From NCBI GenBank assembly GCA_036274635.1, contig DASUFI010000216.1, positions 1-8,618 of the forward strand: a stretch of DNA of 8,618 nucleotides, in the 5' to 3' direction. Under the pieces are notes generated by a model. The model was not told the DNA's origin and ran no database searches. It saw only the letters and a program-made list of their open reading frames with translations. The DNA is from DASUFI01 sp036274635 (GTDB lineage: Bacteria > Planctomycetota > B15-G4). The stretch's first letter is position 1. Each line of letters begins with the position of its first letter. Below are positions 1 through 6,822 of this stretch, piece after piece. Position numbers and translations under genes: made by a program.

Positions 1-654
1 GTGCTGGTGGCGCCCGACGGCGTGCACGTCGAGCGCCACGCGGGCCTGCCGGACGCGCGCGCCGCGCGTCGCCACCTGCACCTGCCCGAGGCGCCCACGG
101 TCGCCTACGCCGGGCAGTTCTACGCGTGGAAGGGCGTGGACGGCCTGGTCTCGGCGGTGGGGCGCGTGCCGGAGGCGCAGCTGGTGCTGGTGGGTGGTGA
201 CCGCGTCAACCTGCCGCGCCTCCAGGCGCTGGCGCGCCGCGAGGCGCCGGGGCGCGTGCACTTCACCGGCCAGGTGCCGCACGCCGCCGTGCCCTTCCAC
301 CTGGCCGCGGCCGACGTCGTGGCTCTGCCCAACAGCGCGCACGAGGAGATCTCGGCGCGCTACACCTCGCCGCTCAAGCTCTTCGAGGCGCTGGCCAGCG
401 GCCGGCCGGTGCTGGCCAGCGACCTGCCCTCGCTGCGCGAGGTGCTGCGCCACGACCAGAATGCCTGGCTGGTGCGGCCCGACGATCCGGCGGCGCTGGC
501 CGCGGGCCTGCGCGCGCTGCTGGCCGACCGCGTGCGCGCCGCGCGTCTCGCGGACACGGCCCGCGTCGAGGCGCGTCGCTACGACTGGTCCGAGCGCGGC
601 CGCAGCGTGGCGCGCTTCCTGCGCGAGCGCCTCGTCACCGGAGCGGCGGCGTGA
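1..654 (+). CDS. GT4-family glycosyltransferase, C-terminal part (5' end cut by window edge)
   Basis: This is the C-terminal, nucleotide-sugar-binding Rossmann half of a GT-B retaining glycosyltransferase, expected to act in the cytoplasm or at the inner face of the membrane. The visible 217 residues open with APDGVHVERH, the linker that normally follows the acceptor-binding domain, so roughly 150-170 residues are missing. The frame is open at base 1, and the GTG there is probably an internal valine codon. Family marks are the first strand after the linker (TVAYAGQFYAWKG, residues 33-45), VHFTGQVPH (86-94), and TSPLKLFEALASGRPVLASD (122-141), followed by a usual C-terminal helix. In the E-x7-E position the second Glu is present (E129) but the first is Tyr (Y121), as in GT4 subgroups with a Y-x-SPLKLFE motif. 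The stop overlaps the next gene's GTG by 4 nt. The sugar donor and acceptor cannot be read from the sequence. Confidence 0.88.
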   Translation: MLVAPDGVHVERHAGLPDARAARRHLHLPEAPTVAYAGQFYAWKGVDGLVSAVGRVPEAQLVLVGGDRVNLPRLQALARREAPGRVHFTGQVPHAAVPFHLAAADVVALPNSAHEEISARYTSPLKLFEALASGRPVLASDLPSLREVLRHDQNAWLVRPDDPAALAAGLRALLADRVRAARLADTARVEARRYDWSERGRSVARFLRERLVTGAAA

Positions 655-2390
655 AGCACCCGCTGCGCGCCGTGATGCTGCTGCTGGCGGCGCTGTATGT
701 GCTCTCGCTCGACCACGGCCTGCCGCAGCGCTACGTGCCCGACGACCACGCCGTGCGCTGCGCCCTGGGCATCGCGCGCGACCTGGGCGAGGGCAAGGTG
801 GGGCTGCTGCAGGCGCTCGTGCCGCCGTCCGGCCAGTACACGACCTACCCGTACCTGACGCCCTACGCGGACCTCGCGGCCATCGGCGCCACCTACGTGG
901 GCGGCCGGCTGGTGGGGTCGTGGCACGGCACGGGCGAGTTCCGGGAGCGCGTGCTCGAGGACCCCACGCTCGCCTGGCTGCCAGCGCGCCTCGTCACCGC
1001 GCTGCTCGCGCTGCTGCTGCCGCTGGCGACGTTCCGGGCGGCGCGCGAGCTGGGGCACAACAAGGCCGGCGCGGCGCTCGCGGCGCTGCTGGCCGGCAGC
1101 TCGCTGCTCGTCGTGCACTTCGCGCACACCGAGCGGCCGTGGGCGCCGATGACGGCCTTCGTTGCGGCGACGCTGGCCATGAGCCTGCGCCTGCAGCGCA
1201 AGCGGCAGGCGCGCGACGTGGCGCTGGCCGCCGTCTGCGCGGGCCTGGCGACCGCCACGCACCCCGTCGGCGCGCTGGCCTTCGGTCTGCCGGCGCTGGC
1301 GGCGCTGCTCTGGCGGCCGGGCTGGCGCGCCGCGCTGCTCGGCGCGGGGGCGGGCCTGCTCGTGGCGCTGCTCGTCGGCTACCCGTACCTGCTCGTCTAC
1401 CACGCCGACACGGGTCGCGGCGCCATCGCGGGCCAGCTGGGCGCGGAGAACGCCGTGGACATCGGCGGGCAGGCCTTCGACCCGACGCGCCTCTCGGGCG
1501 CGCTGGCGGGCCAGGTGGCGCAGTCGTGGTTCGGCTACGACCCGGTGCTCGTGTCGCTGGGACTCATCGGCCTGCTGCTCGCGGCGCGCCCGCTGCGCGG
1601 GCGTGGGGCGACGCTCGTCGTCTTGCCGCCGCTGCTCCTGGCGCTGCTCTTCCTGCTCTACGACGGCAGCCACGTGCGCTACCTCATGCCCGCTGCGCCC
1701 TTCCTCGCGCTCGGCGCGGTGGAGACTCTGGGGCGACTGCTGGCCGCGCCGGTCGGGCCGCGCGCCGCGCGCGCGGCGCTGGGGGCGGCGGCGGTGGCGC
1801 TGCCGCTGGTGCAGGCGGCGCGCCTGGACCTGCTGCTGGGGCGCACGGACACGCGCACCGAGGCGGCGCAGAGGCTGGCCGCGCTCACGCAGCCGGGCCA
1901 GCTCATCGCGTTGGACGGCTACGGGCCGCCGCTGCAGGCCACCGGTGCCTCCGTCGCGCGCTGGCACGCTCTGGTGTGGGCCAGCCAGACCGAGGAGCGC
2001 GCGCTCGAGCGGGCCGAGGCCGGCGTGCCCGAGCCCCCGGAGGCGCGCGACGTGCTGCCGCTCTATCGCTTCTGGAAGTTCCAGAGCTGCTACCCCTCCG
2101 ACTACCTCGGCCCCGGCGGTCCCACCGAGCTGGCCGACTTCATGCGCGCCTGGGACGTGCGCTGGTACGTGCAGGTCGACCGCGCGCCGGCCCGCGAGCC
2201 GCGGGCGCCGGTGGACGATTTCGTCGCCGCCCACGGCACGCTGGCCCTCGAGCTCTCGCCGACGGGGCGCACGCCGCCGCGCGAAGCGGCGCTGCCCACG
2301 GAGATGTCCTTCGCGCTGCACGACCTGTGGGCCTACCGGCGTCCGGGTCCGTGGGTGCGCGTGTGGCGCGTGGACGGGGAGGGCCGTTGA
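651..2390 (+). CDS. Polytopic GT-C glycosyltransferase, PMT/ArnT (GT39/GT83)-like
   Basis: This 579-residue integral membrane protein is probably a GT-C transferase that uses a polyprenyl-phosphate-linked sugar on the outer face of the cytoplasmic membrane (known role of the family). Residues 7-20 form the first membrane helix. It is followed by the first periplasmic loop with an acidic pair, YVPDDHAVRCALG (28-40, D31/D32), matching the catalytic DE/DD position of PMT/ArnT proteins, and then by TYPYLTPY (65-72). HFAHTERPWAPM (156-167) lies where the family often has a further acidic residue. About ten hydrophobic segments run to residue 390, including the HVRYLMPAAPFLAL motif (341-354) typical of the last helices. 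Residues 400-579 form a soluble C-terminal domain. The start is GTG in a GTGA overlap with the previous stop. A GGAG at 640-643, 7 nt upstream, supports it. The exact GT family and substrate are uncertain. Confidence 0.85.
   Translation: MKHPLRAVMLLLAALYVLSLDHGLPQRYVPDDHAVRCALGIARDLGEGKVGLLQALVPPSGQYTTYPYLTPYADLAAIGATYVGGRLVGSWHGTGEFRERVLEDPTLAWLPARLVTALLALLLPLATFRAARELGHNKAGAALAALLAGSSLLVVHFAHTERPWAPMTAFVAATLAMSLRLQRKRQARDVALAAVCAGLATATHPVGALAFGLPALAALLWRPGWRAALLGAGAGLLVALLVGYPYLLVYHADTGRGAIAGQLGAENAVDIGGQAFDPTRLSGALAGQVAQSWFGYDPVLVSLGLIGLLLAARPLRGRGATLVVLPPLLLALLFLLYDGSHVRYLMPAAPFLALGAVETLGRLLAAPVGPRAARAALGAAAVALPLVQAARLDLLLGRTDTRTEAAQRLAALTQPGQLIALDGYGPPLQATGASVARWHALVWASQTEERALERAEAGVPEPPEARDVLPLYRFWKFQSCYPSDYLGPGGPTELADFMRAWDVRWYVQVDRAPAREPRAPVDDFVAAHGTLALELSPTGRTPPREAALPTEMSFALHDLWAYRRPGPWVRVWRVDGEGR
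2376..2383 (+). promoter_or_regulatory. Ribosome binding site deciding a TTG start
   Basis: GGGGAGGG lies inside the end of the preceding gene and closes 3 nt before the TTG at 2387. The spacing from the core GGAG is short but usable. The match supports TTG (2387) over the in-frame GTG at 2420, which would trim the protein to its first beta strand and break the stop/start overlap pattern seen throughout the block. Confidence 0.55.
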
Positions 2391-3580
2391 GCGAGGTCCG
2401 CGCCCGACGCAACCCGCGCGTGCTCGTGCTGACGCACTCGTTGTCGGAAGTCGACGGCGTCGGGCGCTACGCCGTCGGCACGCTGCGCGAGCTGGCGCCG
2501 CTGTGCGGCGGCCTCGAGGTCTGGATCGGCCGCAAGCACTGTGGCCTCTCGCGCGACCTGCCGCGGCAGGGCGTGGTCGTGCGCGAGGCGCTGCCCACGG
2601 ACCACTTCCCGTTCCTGTCCGTGCCCAAGCTGGCCTGGCTGCTGGTGCACAGCTTGCCGGCCCTGTGGCGCGCGGCGCGCCGCGCCGACGTCGTGCACTC
2701 CTTCTCGGACTATCCGCTGGGCTTCGTGGCGGTGCTCGTGGCGCGGCTCGCGGGACGGCCGGTGGTCGTGTCGGGGCATGGCACCTACTCGGTGACGCCG
2801 CTGGACATGCCCGTGCACCGGCGGCTCATCGGCTGGATGTTCCGGCGCACGGACCGCTTCCTCATGGGCAGCCGCTACGCGCTGGCCACCGTGCAGCGGC
2901 GGGCGCAGCCCCACGGCGCGGAGGTGGTCTGGTACGGTGTCACGCCCTCGGACTACGAGGCGCCCGCGGCACACGGCGTCTCGCCGGACGTGCCCGATCC
3001 CTACGTGCTGTGCGTGGGGGAGGTCAAGCAGCGCAAGGGTCACGCGACCTCGCTGCCGGCCTTCCTGCGCGCCTGGCAGCAGGAGCCGCGCCTGCACTAC
3101 GCCATCGTCGGCCGCTTCACCGCGGACGATCCCTATTACCTGGAGCTGCTCCGCCTCGTGAGCGAGGCCGGCGCCCGCGACCACGTGCACTTCCTCGGCA
3201 ACGTCGACGAGTCGCGCAAGGTGGCGCTCATGCGCGGCTGCCGCGCCTTCATGCTGACGCCGCGGGTCAGCGACGAGGGCGGCTTCGAGGCCTACGGCCT
3301 GGTCTACCTCGAGGCGGGCGCGGCGGGGCGGCCGGTGGTGGGCGTGGCCGACAGCGGCGCCGAGGACGCCATCACCGACGGCGAGAACGGCTTCCTGCGC
3401 GCGCAGGGCGACGTGGACGGCCTGGCTGGCGCGCTGGTGAGCCTCGTGCGCGAGCCGGCGCTGGCCGACCGGCTGGGCGCCTCGGGACGCGCGCGCGCCG
3501 AGCGGCAGACGTGGGCCCAGGCGGCGCGGCGCGTGCGCGCGATCTACGGCGAGCTGCTGGGCGAAGGCACCCGCGCGTGA
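2387..3580 (+). CDS. GT4-family glycosyltransferase (complete, TTG start)
   Basis: This complete 397-residue GT-B retaining glycosyltransferase has a usual length for GT4. The N-terminal Rossmann fold begins at RVLVLTHSLSEVDGVGRYAV (11-30), a form of the family's glycine-rich donor/acceptor loop. ADVVHSFSDYP (100-110) and VVVSGHGTYS (126-135, with H131) are further N-domain marks. The C-terminal domain starts with YVLCVGEVKQRKGH (206-219, basic residues that usually bind the donor phosphates), followed by HYAIVGRF (237-244) and HVHFLGNVDE (266-275). It carries an intact E-x7-E motif, with E301 and E309 in FEAYGLVYLEAG. There is no signal peptide or membrane helix, so a cytosolic or peripheral enzyme is expected. 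TTGA at 2387-2390 overlaps the previous stop, and its own stop overlaps the flippase start by 4 nt. It is divergent from the two other GT4 proteins in the window, so it is not a recent duplicate. Donor and acceptor are unknown. Confidence 0.92.
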   Translation: MSEVRARRNPRVLVLTHSLSEVDGVGRYAVGTLRELAPLCGGLEVWIGRKHCGLSRDLPRQGVVVREALPTDHFPFLSVPKLAWLLVHSLPALWRAARRADVVHSFSDYPLGFVAVLVARLAGRPVVVSGHGTYSVTPLDMPVHRRLIGWMFRRTDRFLMGSRYALATVQRRAQPHGAEVVWYGVTPSDYEAPAAHGVSPDVPDPYVLCVGEVKQRKGHATSLPAFLRAWQQEPRLHYAIVGRFTADDPYYLELLRLVSEAGARDHVHFLGNVDESRKVALMRGCRAFMLTPRVSDEGGFEAYGLVYLEAGAAGRPVVGVADSGAEDAITDGENGFLRAQGDVDGLAGALVSLVREPALADRLGASGRARAERQTWAQAARRVRAIYGELLGEGTRA

Positions 3581-4965
3581 GGCAGAAGCTCAAGGAGCTG
3601 CACGGCAGGAAGTTCGTGCGCGACGCGCTGGTGCTGTGGATCGCGACGGGAGTGCAGGGAGCCAGCTACCTCGGGACGTCCGTGCTGACCAAGCGCTTCC
3701 TCGGCATGCACGAGAAGGGGCGCTGGGACACGACGCGCGACCTGTACGGCTTCGCGTACTTCTTCGTGACCATGGGTCTCGTGAGCGCGGCCGTGAGCCG
3801 CTACTCCGAGGCCATGGGCCGGCGCGACCACAAGGCCTGCGTCAGCGCGCTGGCCGGCATGCTCAAGATCGGCCTGCTGGCCGCCACGCTCGTGACCGTG
3901 GGAGCGTACGAGTTCGGGCCCGCGATCTCCGGGCACTACTACGACGATCGCGAGGTGGGGCACTACGCGGCCATCCTGTGCCTGGCGGGGGTGTTCGAGG
4001 TCGTGCGCGGGCTGACCGTCGTCGCGCTGCAGGGCACGCGGCAGATGCGCGAGTTCGCGTGGTTCGACATCACCAGCAGCGCGGTCCGCCTCGGCCTTGT
4101 GTTCTTCGCGCTGCTCGCCGGCTACGGCGTCCCGGGCGTGGTGTGGGCCTTCTTCGCGCACATGGTCGTCGCGGGCGGCATTGCGCTCTTCTACTACCGG
4201 CGCGCGCGCCGCGGCGACCCGCGCCTCGCGCCGCCGCCACTGTCGGAGGTGCTGGCCGCCACGCCTCGTGCGTCGATGCACAACATTCTGGGCATCAGCT
4301 ACCTCATGGCCCTCAACAAGGGCATGAACTCGCTCGTGCCGCTGGTGGGCGGGCTGTTGATCCCCGCCATGAAGACGCTGCAGTCCACGGGCGAGGCCTT
4401 CTCCACCGGCGCGGCCTACAGGATCGGCTACGTGCTGGCTTGGGGCCTGGGCCTGGCCATGACGGGCGTGACGCAGTCGCTGCTGCCGGCGCTGGGGCTG
4501 AAGCTGGGCAAGACCGACACGCCCTTCGATCAGATGGGCGGTCTGCTCAGGCGCGTCTCGCTCACGGCCGGCTTCCTCATGGTGGGCGCGACGCTCCTGA
4601 GCATCCCCGTCATGTACTTCGTGGTCCGGTTCCTGTACGGCGCCGACGCGCAGGAGGCCTTCCGCTTCTACTGCTGGCTGACGGCCGGAAACCTCTTCAT
4701 CGGCTTCACGACCGTCATCGATGCCTTCTACATCTACAGCGGGCGCCTCAAGTTCGCCGTGCGGGTCAACTTCCTGCTGGCCGGCCTGGCCCTGGGCGGG
4801 ATCCTCTTGGGTGGCAAGCTCTACGGGCCGATAGGGGTGTCGGCGGCCGTCGCGCTATGCGACGCCATGGGCCTGTTCCATCTGGTATACATGTGGCTCT
4901 ACTTTCGTCGGGCCAAGGCGCGGAACGGCCCCTCGGCAGCCACCCCGGACCTCACCCATGACTGA
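3577..4965 (+). CDS. Wzx/MOP-type polysaccharide flippase (12 predicted helices)
   Basis: This 462-residue integral membrane protein is predicted to be a lipid-linked saccharide flippase or polysaccharide exporter of the MATE/MOP superfamily. About twelve hydrophobic segments are visible, at roughly 14-34, 57-75, 92-112, 131-151, 165-183, 186-207, 238-262, 280-300, 328-350, 365-385, 396-414 and 418-443. A basic, charged loop at 207-230 separates two six-helix halves. The basic N-terminus (MRQKLKELHGRK) and the segment with GTSVLTKRFLG (33-43) are typical of Wzx-like starts. The start is GTG in a GTGA overlap. GAAGG at 3563-3567, 9 nt upstream, is a reasonable ribosome binding site. An in-frame reading extends far upstream only because GC-rich DNA has few stops; that part is not membrane-like and lies over other genes. 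Flippases of this family diverge quickly, so the transported molecule is not predictable. A close MOP exporter such as a MurJ- or O-antigen-type protein cannot be excluded. Confidence 0.87.
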   Translation: MRQKLKELHGRKFVRDALVLWIATGVQGASYLGTSVLTKRFLGMHEKGRWDTTRDLYGFAYFFVTMGLVSAAVSRYSEAMGRRDHKACVSALAGMLKIGLLAATLVTVGAYEFGPAISGHYYDDREVGHYAAILCLAGVFEVVRGLTVVALQGTRQMREFAWFDITSSAVRLGLVFFALLAGYGVPGVVWAFFAHMVVAGGIALFYYRRARRGDPRLAPPPLSEVLAATPRASMHNILGISYLMALNKGMNSLVPLVGGLLIPAMKTLQSTGEAFSTGAAYRIGYVLAWGLGLAMTGVTQSLLPALGLKLGKTDTPFDQMGGLLRRVSLTAGFLMVGATLLSIPVMYFVVRFLYGADAQEAFRFYCWLTAGNLFIGFTTVIDAFYIYSGRLKFAVRVNFLLAGLALGGILLGGKLYGPIGVSAAVALCDAMGLFHLVYMWLYFRRAKARNGPSAATPDLTHD

Positions 4966-6424
4966 CGCGACGGCCACTCCCGTGACGAAGAAGAAGATCG
5001 TCCTGATGTACGTGACCCCGCCGGGGCAGGACGACTTCTTCATCGCGATGCCGCTGGGCATCATCTACCTGGCCGCCATCCTGCGGCAGGCCGGCTGCGA
5101 CGTGGAGTGCTGCGACGAGCGCGTGTGCTCCGAGGCCGAGGTCGATGCCTACATCCGGAAGGCGCAGATCCTCGGGCTCTCGTCGCTGACGCCGCACGTC
5201 AACCGCGCCATCCGCTACGCGCAGCGCGCCAAGGCGGCCAACCCGGCCGTGGTCACGATCATGGGCGGCCCGCACGCCACCGTGGACGTGGACACCTTCC
5301 TCGACAGCAAGGCCTTCGACTACGTCATCGGCGGCGAGGCCGAGGACAGCATCGTGGACTTCGTGCGCGGCGTGGACACCGGCCGCGAGGCGCTCACGCG
5401 CGTGCCCGGCATCGCCTTCGACTGGCCCGACGGCCGCCGGCACCAGAACCCGCAGCCGCCGCTCATCAAGGACCTCGACCGCATCCCGTTCCCGTCCTGG
5501 GACCTGCTGCCCTTCGAGCGCTACGCCGCGATGAACAAGGAGCGGCTCTTCTACATCTTCACCTCGCGCGGCTGCCCCTTCCGCTGCGTGTTCTGCCAGA
5601 AGGAGCTCACCGGCCGCGGCTTCCGCACGCGAACGGTCAAGAACATCCTGGACGAGCTGCAGGAGATCCACGACCGCTTCACGCCCGGCAACGTGCTCTT
5701 CATCGACGAGCTCTTCACCTGCCAGAAGAAGCGCGTGTACGAGATCTGCGAGGGCATCCAGCAGCGCGGCCTCAAGCTCAACATGTCCTGCGAGACGCGC
5801 GTGGACATGCTCGACTACGACATGGCCCGCACGATGAAGAAGGCCGGCTTCAACCGCATGTACTTCGGCGTGGAGTCGGGCAGCCAGCGCAGCCTGGACA
5901 CGCTCATCAAGGACTACAAGGTCGAGAAGGTCGTCGAGGCGCTCAAGATCACGCGTCGCGCGGGCATCTGGACTAAGGTCTTCCTCATCGTCGGCACGCC
6001 CGGCGAGACCATGCAGGACATCGAGGAGACCGCGGGCGTCATGCGCGCCGGCATGCCCGACCGCATCCGCACCTCGCTCTTCAACCCGCTCACGGCCACC
6101 GCGTCCTTCGAGAAGTTCAAGGACCGCATCGACCCGTCGCTGGTCAAGACCGAGTACGTGGACAGCGACCGCAGCCCCTACATCCACGAGAACTTCGACA
6201 ACGACGCGCTCAACCGCATCAAGCGCAACCTGGTCGAGGAGTACGAGGGCTGGTACGACAGCCGCCCGGCCCGCGCGCGCCGCTTCCTGGCGCGCATGCG
6301 GTACTACTGGGAGAACAAGGACGAGGGCAAGGCGCGGCTGGCGCGCGCGTTCCGCTTCGGCAAGGTCAAGGGCACGCCGGCGCCGTTCGGCAGCGAGCTG
6401 TCCGATGACGGAGTCGAAGTCTAG
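4958..6424 (+). CDS. B12-binding-domain radical SAM enzyme
   Basis: This is a complete 488-residue cytosolic enzyme. Residues 13-140 form the Rossmann-type B12-binding domain: KIVLMYVTPPG, MPLGIIYLAAILRQAGCDVE (31-50), LGLSSLTPH (72-80), IMGGPHATVD (101-110) and VIGGEAED (123-130). The radical SAM barrel follows from about 195 to 400. It contains RGCPFRCVFC with C206, C210 and C213 to bind the [4Fe-4S] cluster, then VLFIDELFT (246-254), YFGVESGSQ (302-310) and VGTPGE (345-350). The basic C-terminal tail (435-470) has no recognised domain. The classical cobalamin lower-ligand DxHxxG motif is not seen; the matching stretch is CCDERVCSE (51-59), as in many members of this class. Known members methylate or rearrange unactivated carbons, but its reaction here is unknown. 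The ATG start overlaps the flippase stop by 8 nt and is preceded by a weak GGA (4947-4949). Context suggests modification of a glycan or its lipid carrier. Confidence 0.93.
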   Translation: MTDATATPVTKKKIVLMYVTPPGQDDFFIAMPLGIIYLAAILRQAGCDVECCDERVCSEAEVDAYIRKAQILGLSSLTPHVNRAIRYAQRAKAANPAVVTIMGGPHATVDVDTFLDSKAFDYVIGGEAEDSIVDFVRGVDTGREALTRVPGIAFDWPDGRRHQNPQPPLIKDLDRIPFPSWDLLPFERYAAMNKERLFYIFTSRGCPFRCVFCQKELTGRGFRTRTVKNILDELQEIHDRFTPGNVLFIDELFTCQKKRVYEICEGIQQRGLKLNMSCETRVDMLDYDMARTMKKAGFNRMYFGVESGSQRSLDTLIKDYKVEKVVEALKITRRAGIWTKVFLIVGTPGETMQDIEETAGVMRAGMPDRIRTSLFNPLTATASFEKFKDRIDPSLVKTEYVDSDRSPYIHENFDNDALNRIKRNLVEEYEGWYDSRPARARRFLARMRYYWENKDEGKARLARAFRFGKVKGTPAPFGSELSDDGVEV

Positions 6425-6467
6425 GAAACCTCCGGCCCCGCCCGGCGAGGGAAGGGGCCGAGGTTCC
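6424..6467 (+). terminator. GC-rich stem-loop directly after the radical SAM stop codon
   Basis: Bases 6424-6439 pair with 6454-6467. GGAA, CCTC and GGCCCC on the left match GGGGCC, GAGG and TTCC on the right, giving 14 base pairs with two single-base bulges (one A, one C) and a 14-nt loop. The stem begins on the last base of the TAG stop. No U-run follows (the next bases are gttcgccgcc), so it is not a textbook intrinsic terminator. It could be a U-less terminator, a 3'-end stabiliser, or simply one arm of the inverted repeat it overlaps. Confidence 0.4.
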
Positions 6468-6553
6468 GTTCGCCGCCGGGGGAGTCGGTGAGCGATTGGG
6501 TGTCGTCAGGCGGCTCAGAGTCACCTCGACCCCTTCCCTCGCCGGGCGGGGCC
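6434..6553. repeat. 31-bp inverted repeat with 58-nt spacer (MITE- or REP-like)
   Basis: Bases 6434-6464 are the reverse complement of 6523-6553 at 30 of 31 positions. The one difference is C6458 opposite A6529, which would be a G-U wobble in RNA from the - strand. The spacer (6465-6522) has a further 6-bp inverted pair, GCCGCC at 6472-6477 and GGCGGC at 6509-6514. Size, palindromic build and intergenic position fit a small non-autonomous mobile element or an interspersed palindromic repeat. I see no transposase and no clear target-site duplication, and copy number elsewhere cannot be seen from this window. Confidence 0.8.
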
Positions 6554-6650
6554 TCCGCGGTGAGAGAGCGACGTTTCAGCTGGCTGGAGATTCGTTGCGC
6601 GGCGGCGCAGCGACCGGCCGCTGGCTCGGTCCACGTGACGACCTCTCCTC

Positions 6651-6662
6651 GCGGCCGGCCGC
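6651..6662. repeat. Perfect 12-nt palindrome
   Basis: GCGGCCGGCCGC equals its own reverse complement. A related imperfect palindrome, 16 nt with one mismatched pair around ACCGGCC, lies at 6608-6623, so the core GGCCGC occurs twice about 42 nt apart. It could be a protein-binding site, but in DNA this GC-rich such palindromes also arise by chance. Confidence 0.35.
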
Positions 6663-6711
6663 TGCTTGCGCGGCATGAGCGCGGCGGCTTGCTGAAGACG
6701 GGCGTGGCTGG

Positions 6712-6723
6712 GCCAGCGCTGGC
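6712..6723. repeat. Perfect 12-nt palindrome
   Basis: GCCAGCGCTGGC equals its own reverse complement and sits about 100 nt upstream of the next glycosyltransferase start. It could be an operator or a chance GC-rich palindrome. No regulator gene is visible in the window to pair with it. Confidence 0.3.
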
Positions 6724-6740
6724 GAGGCTGGGCATTGGGG

Positions 6741-6777
6741 GCGCCGGCCTCGGGCCCGTTCCGGCCCTGGCCGGCGC
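6741..6777 (+). promoter_or_regulatory. Strong hairpin in the likely leader of the downstream glycosyltransferase gene
   Basis: GCGCCGGCC (6741-6749) pairs with GGCCGGCGC (6769-6777), and GGGCC (6752-6756) pairs with GGCCC (6763-6767). This gives 14 base pairs with a small 2-by-1 internal loop and a 6-nt apical loop (cgttcc). No U-run follows, so it does not look like an intrinsic terminator. If transcription starts upstream of it, the hairpin would lie in the 5' leader about 45 nt before the ATG. A role in mRNA stability or attenuation is possible but unproven. Confidence 0.4.
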
Positions 6778-6822
6778 GCGGGCCAGTTGAGAACCCTACG
6801 GCTTCAGGCGACAACGGGTGGC

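Larger units (their letters stand above)
6425..6822. other. 398-nt gene-poor, structure-rich intergenic region
   Basis: No credible gene lies here. Open frames exist on both strands (for example 6488-6790 + and 6421-6735 -), but they lack ribosome binding sites and known domains, and their compositions follow the repeats. The stretch contains an intergenic hairpin at its left end, a long inverted repeat, two perfect 12-nt palindromes, an imperfect palindrome (6608-6623) and a hairpin near its right end. It is the only break in an otherwise overlapping gene string. A promoter for the downstream glycosyltransferase would be expected here, but I see no convincing -35/-10 pair. Confidence 0.75.

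Noticed and set aside
579..2321. Long open frame on the - strand (about 580 codons)
   Set aside because: It lies entirely opposite the GT-C gene, is dominated by Arg, Gln, His and Ala, and has no domain pattern. Long antisense frames are expected in DNA with G/C at nearly every third codon position.
194..2386. Very long upstream extension of the GT4 frame that starts at 2387
   Set aside because: The reading upstream of 2387 is Arg/Ala/Pro-rich with no domain and overlaps two well-supported genes in another frame. It is stop-free only because of base composition.
2333..3190. Open frame on the - strand opposite the second GT4 gene
   Set aside because: It has the composition of an antisense shadow (rich in His, Arg, Gln) and no motif or ribosome binding site, while the + strand carries a complete enzyme.
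6421..6735. Possible 104-residue gene on the - strand of the intergenic region
   Set aside because: It covers both arms of the inverted repeat, so its sequence is a translation of the repeat. No ribosome binding site or domain is seen.
6488..6790. Possible 100-residue gene in the intergenic region
   Set aside because: It has a GTG start without a ribosome binding site, spans one arm of the inverted repeat and two palindromes, and shows no recognisable protein features.
6787..6815. TTGAGA - 17 nt - GACAAC as a promoter
   Set aside because: The -10 box matches the consensus at only three of six positions and would place the start at or beyond the ATG. It is too weak to call.
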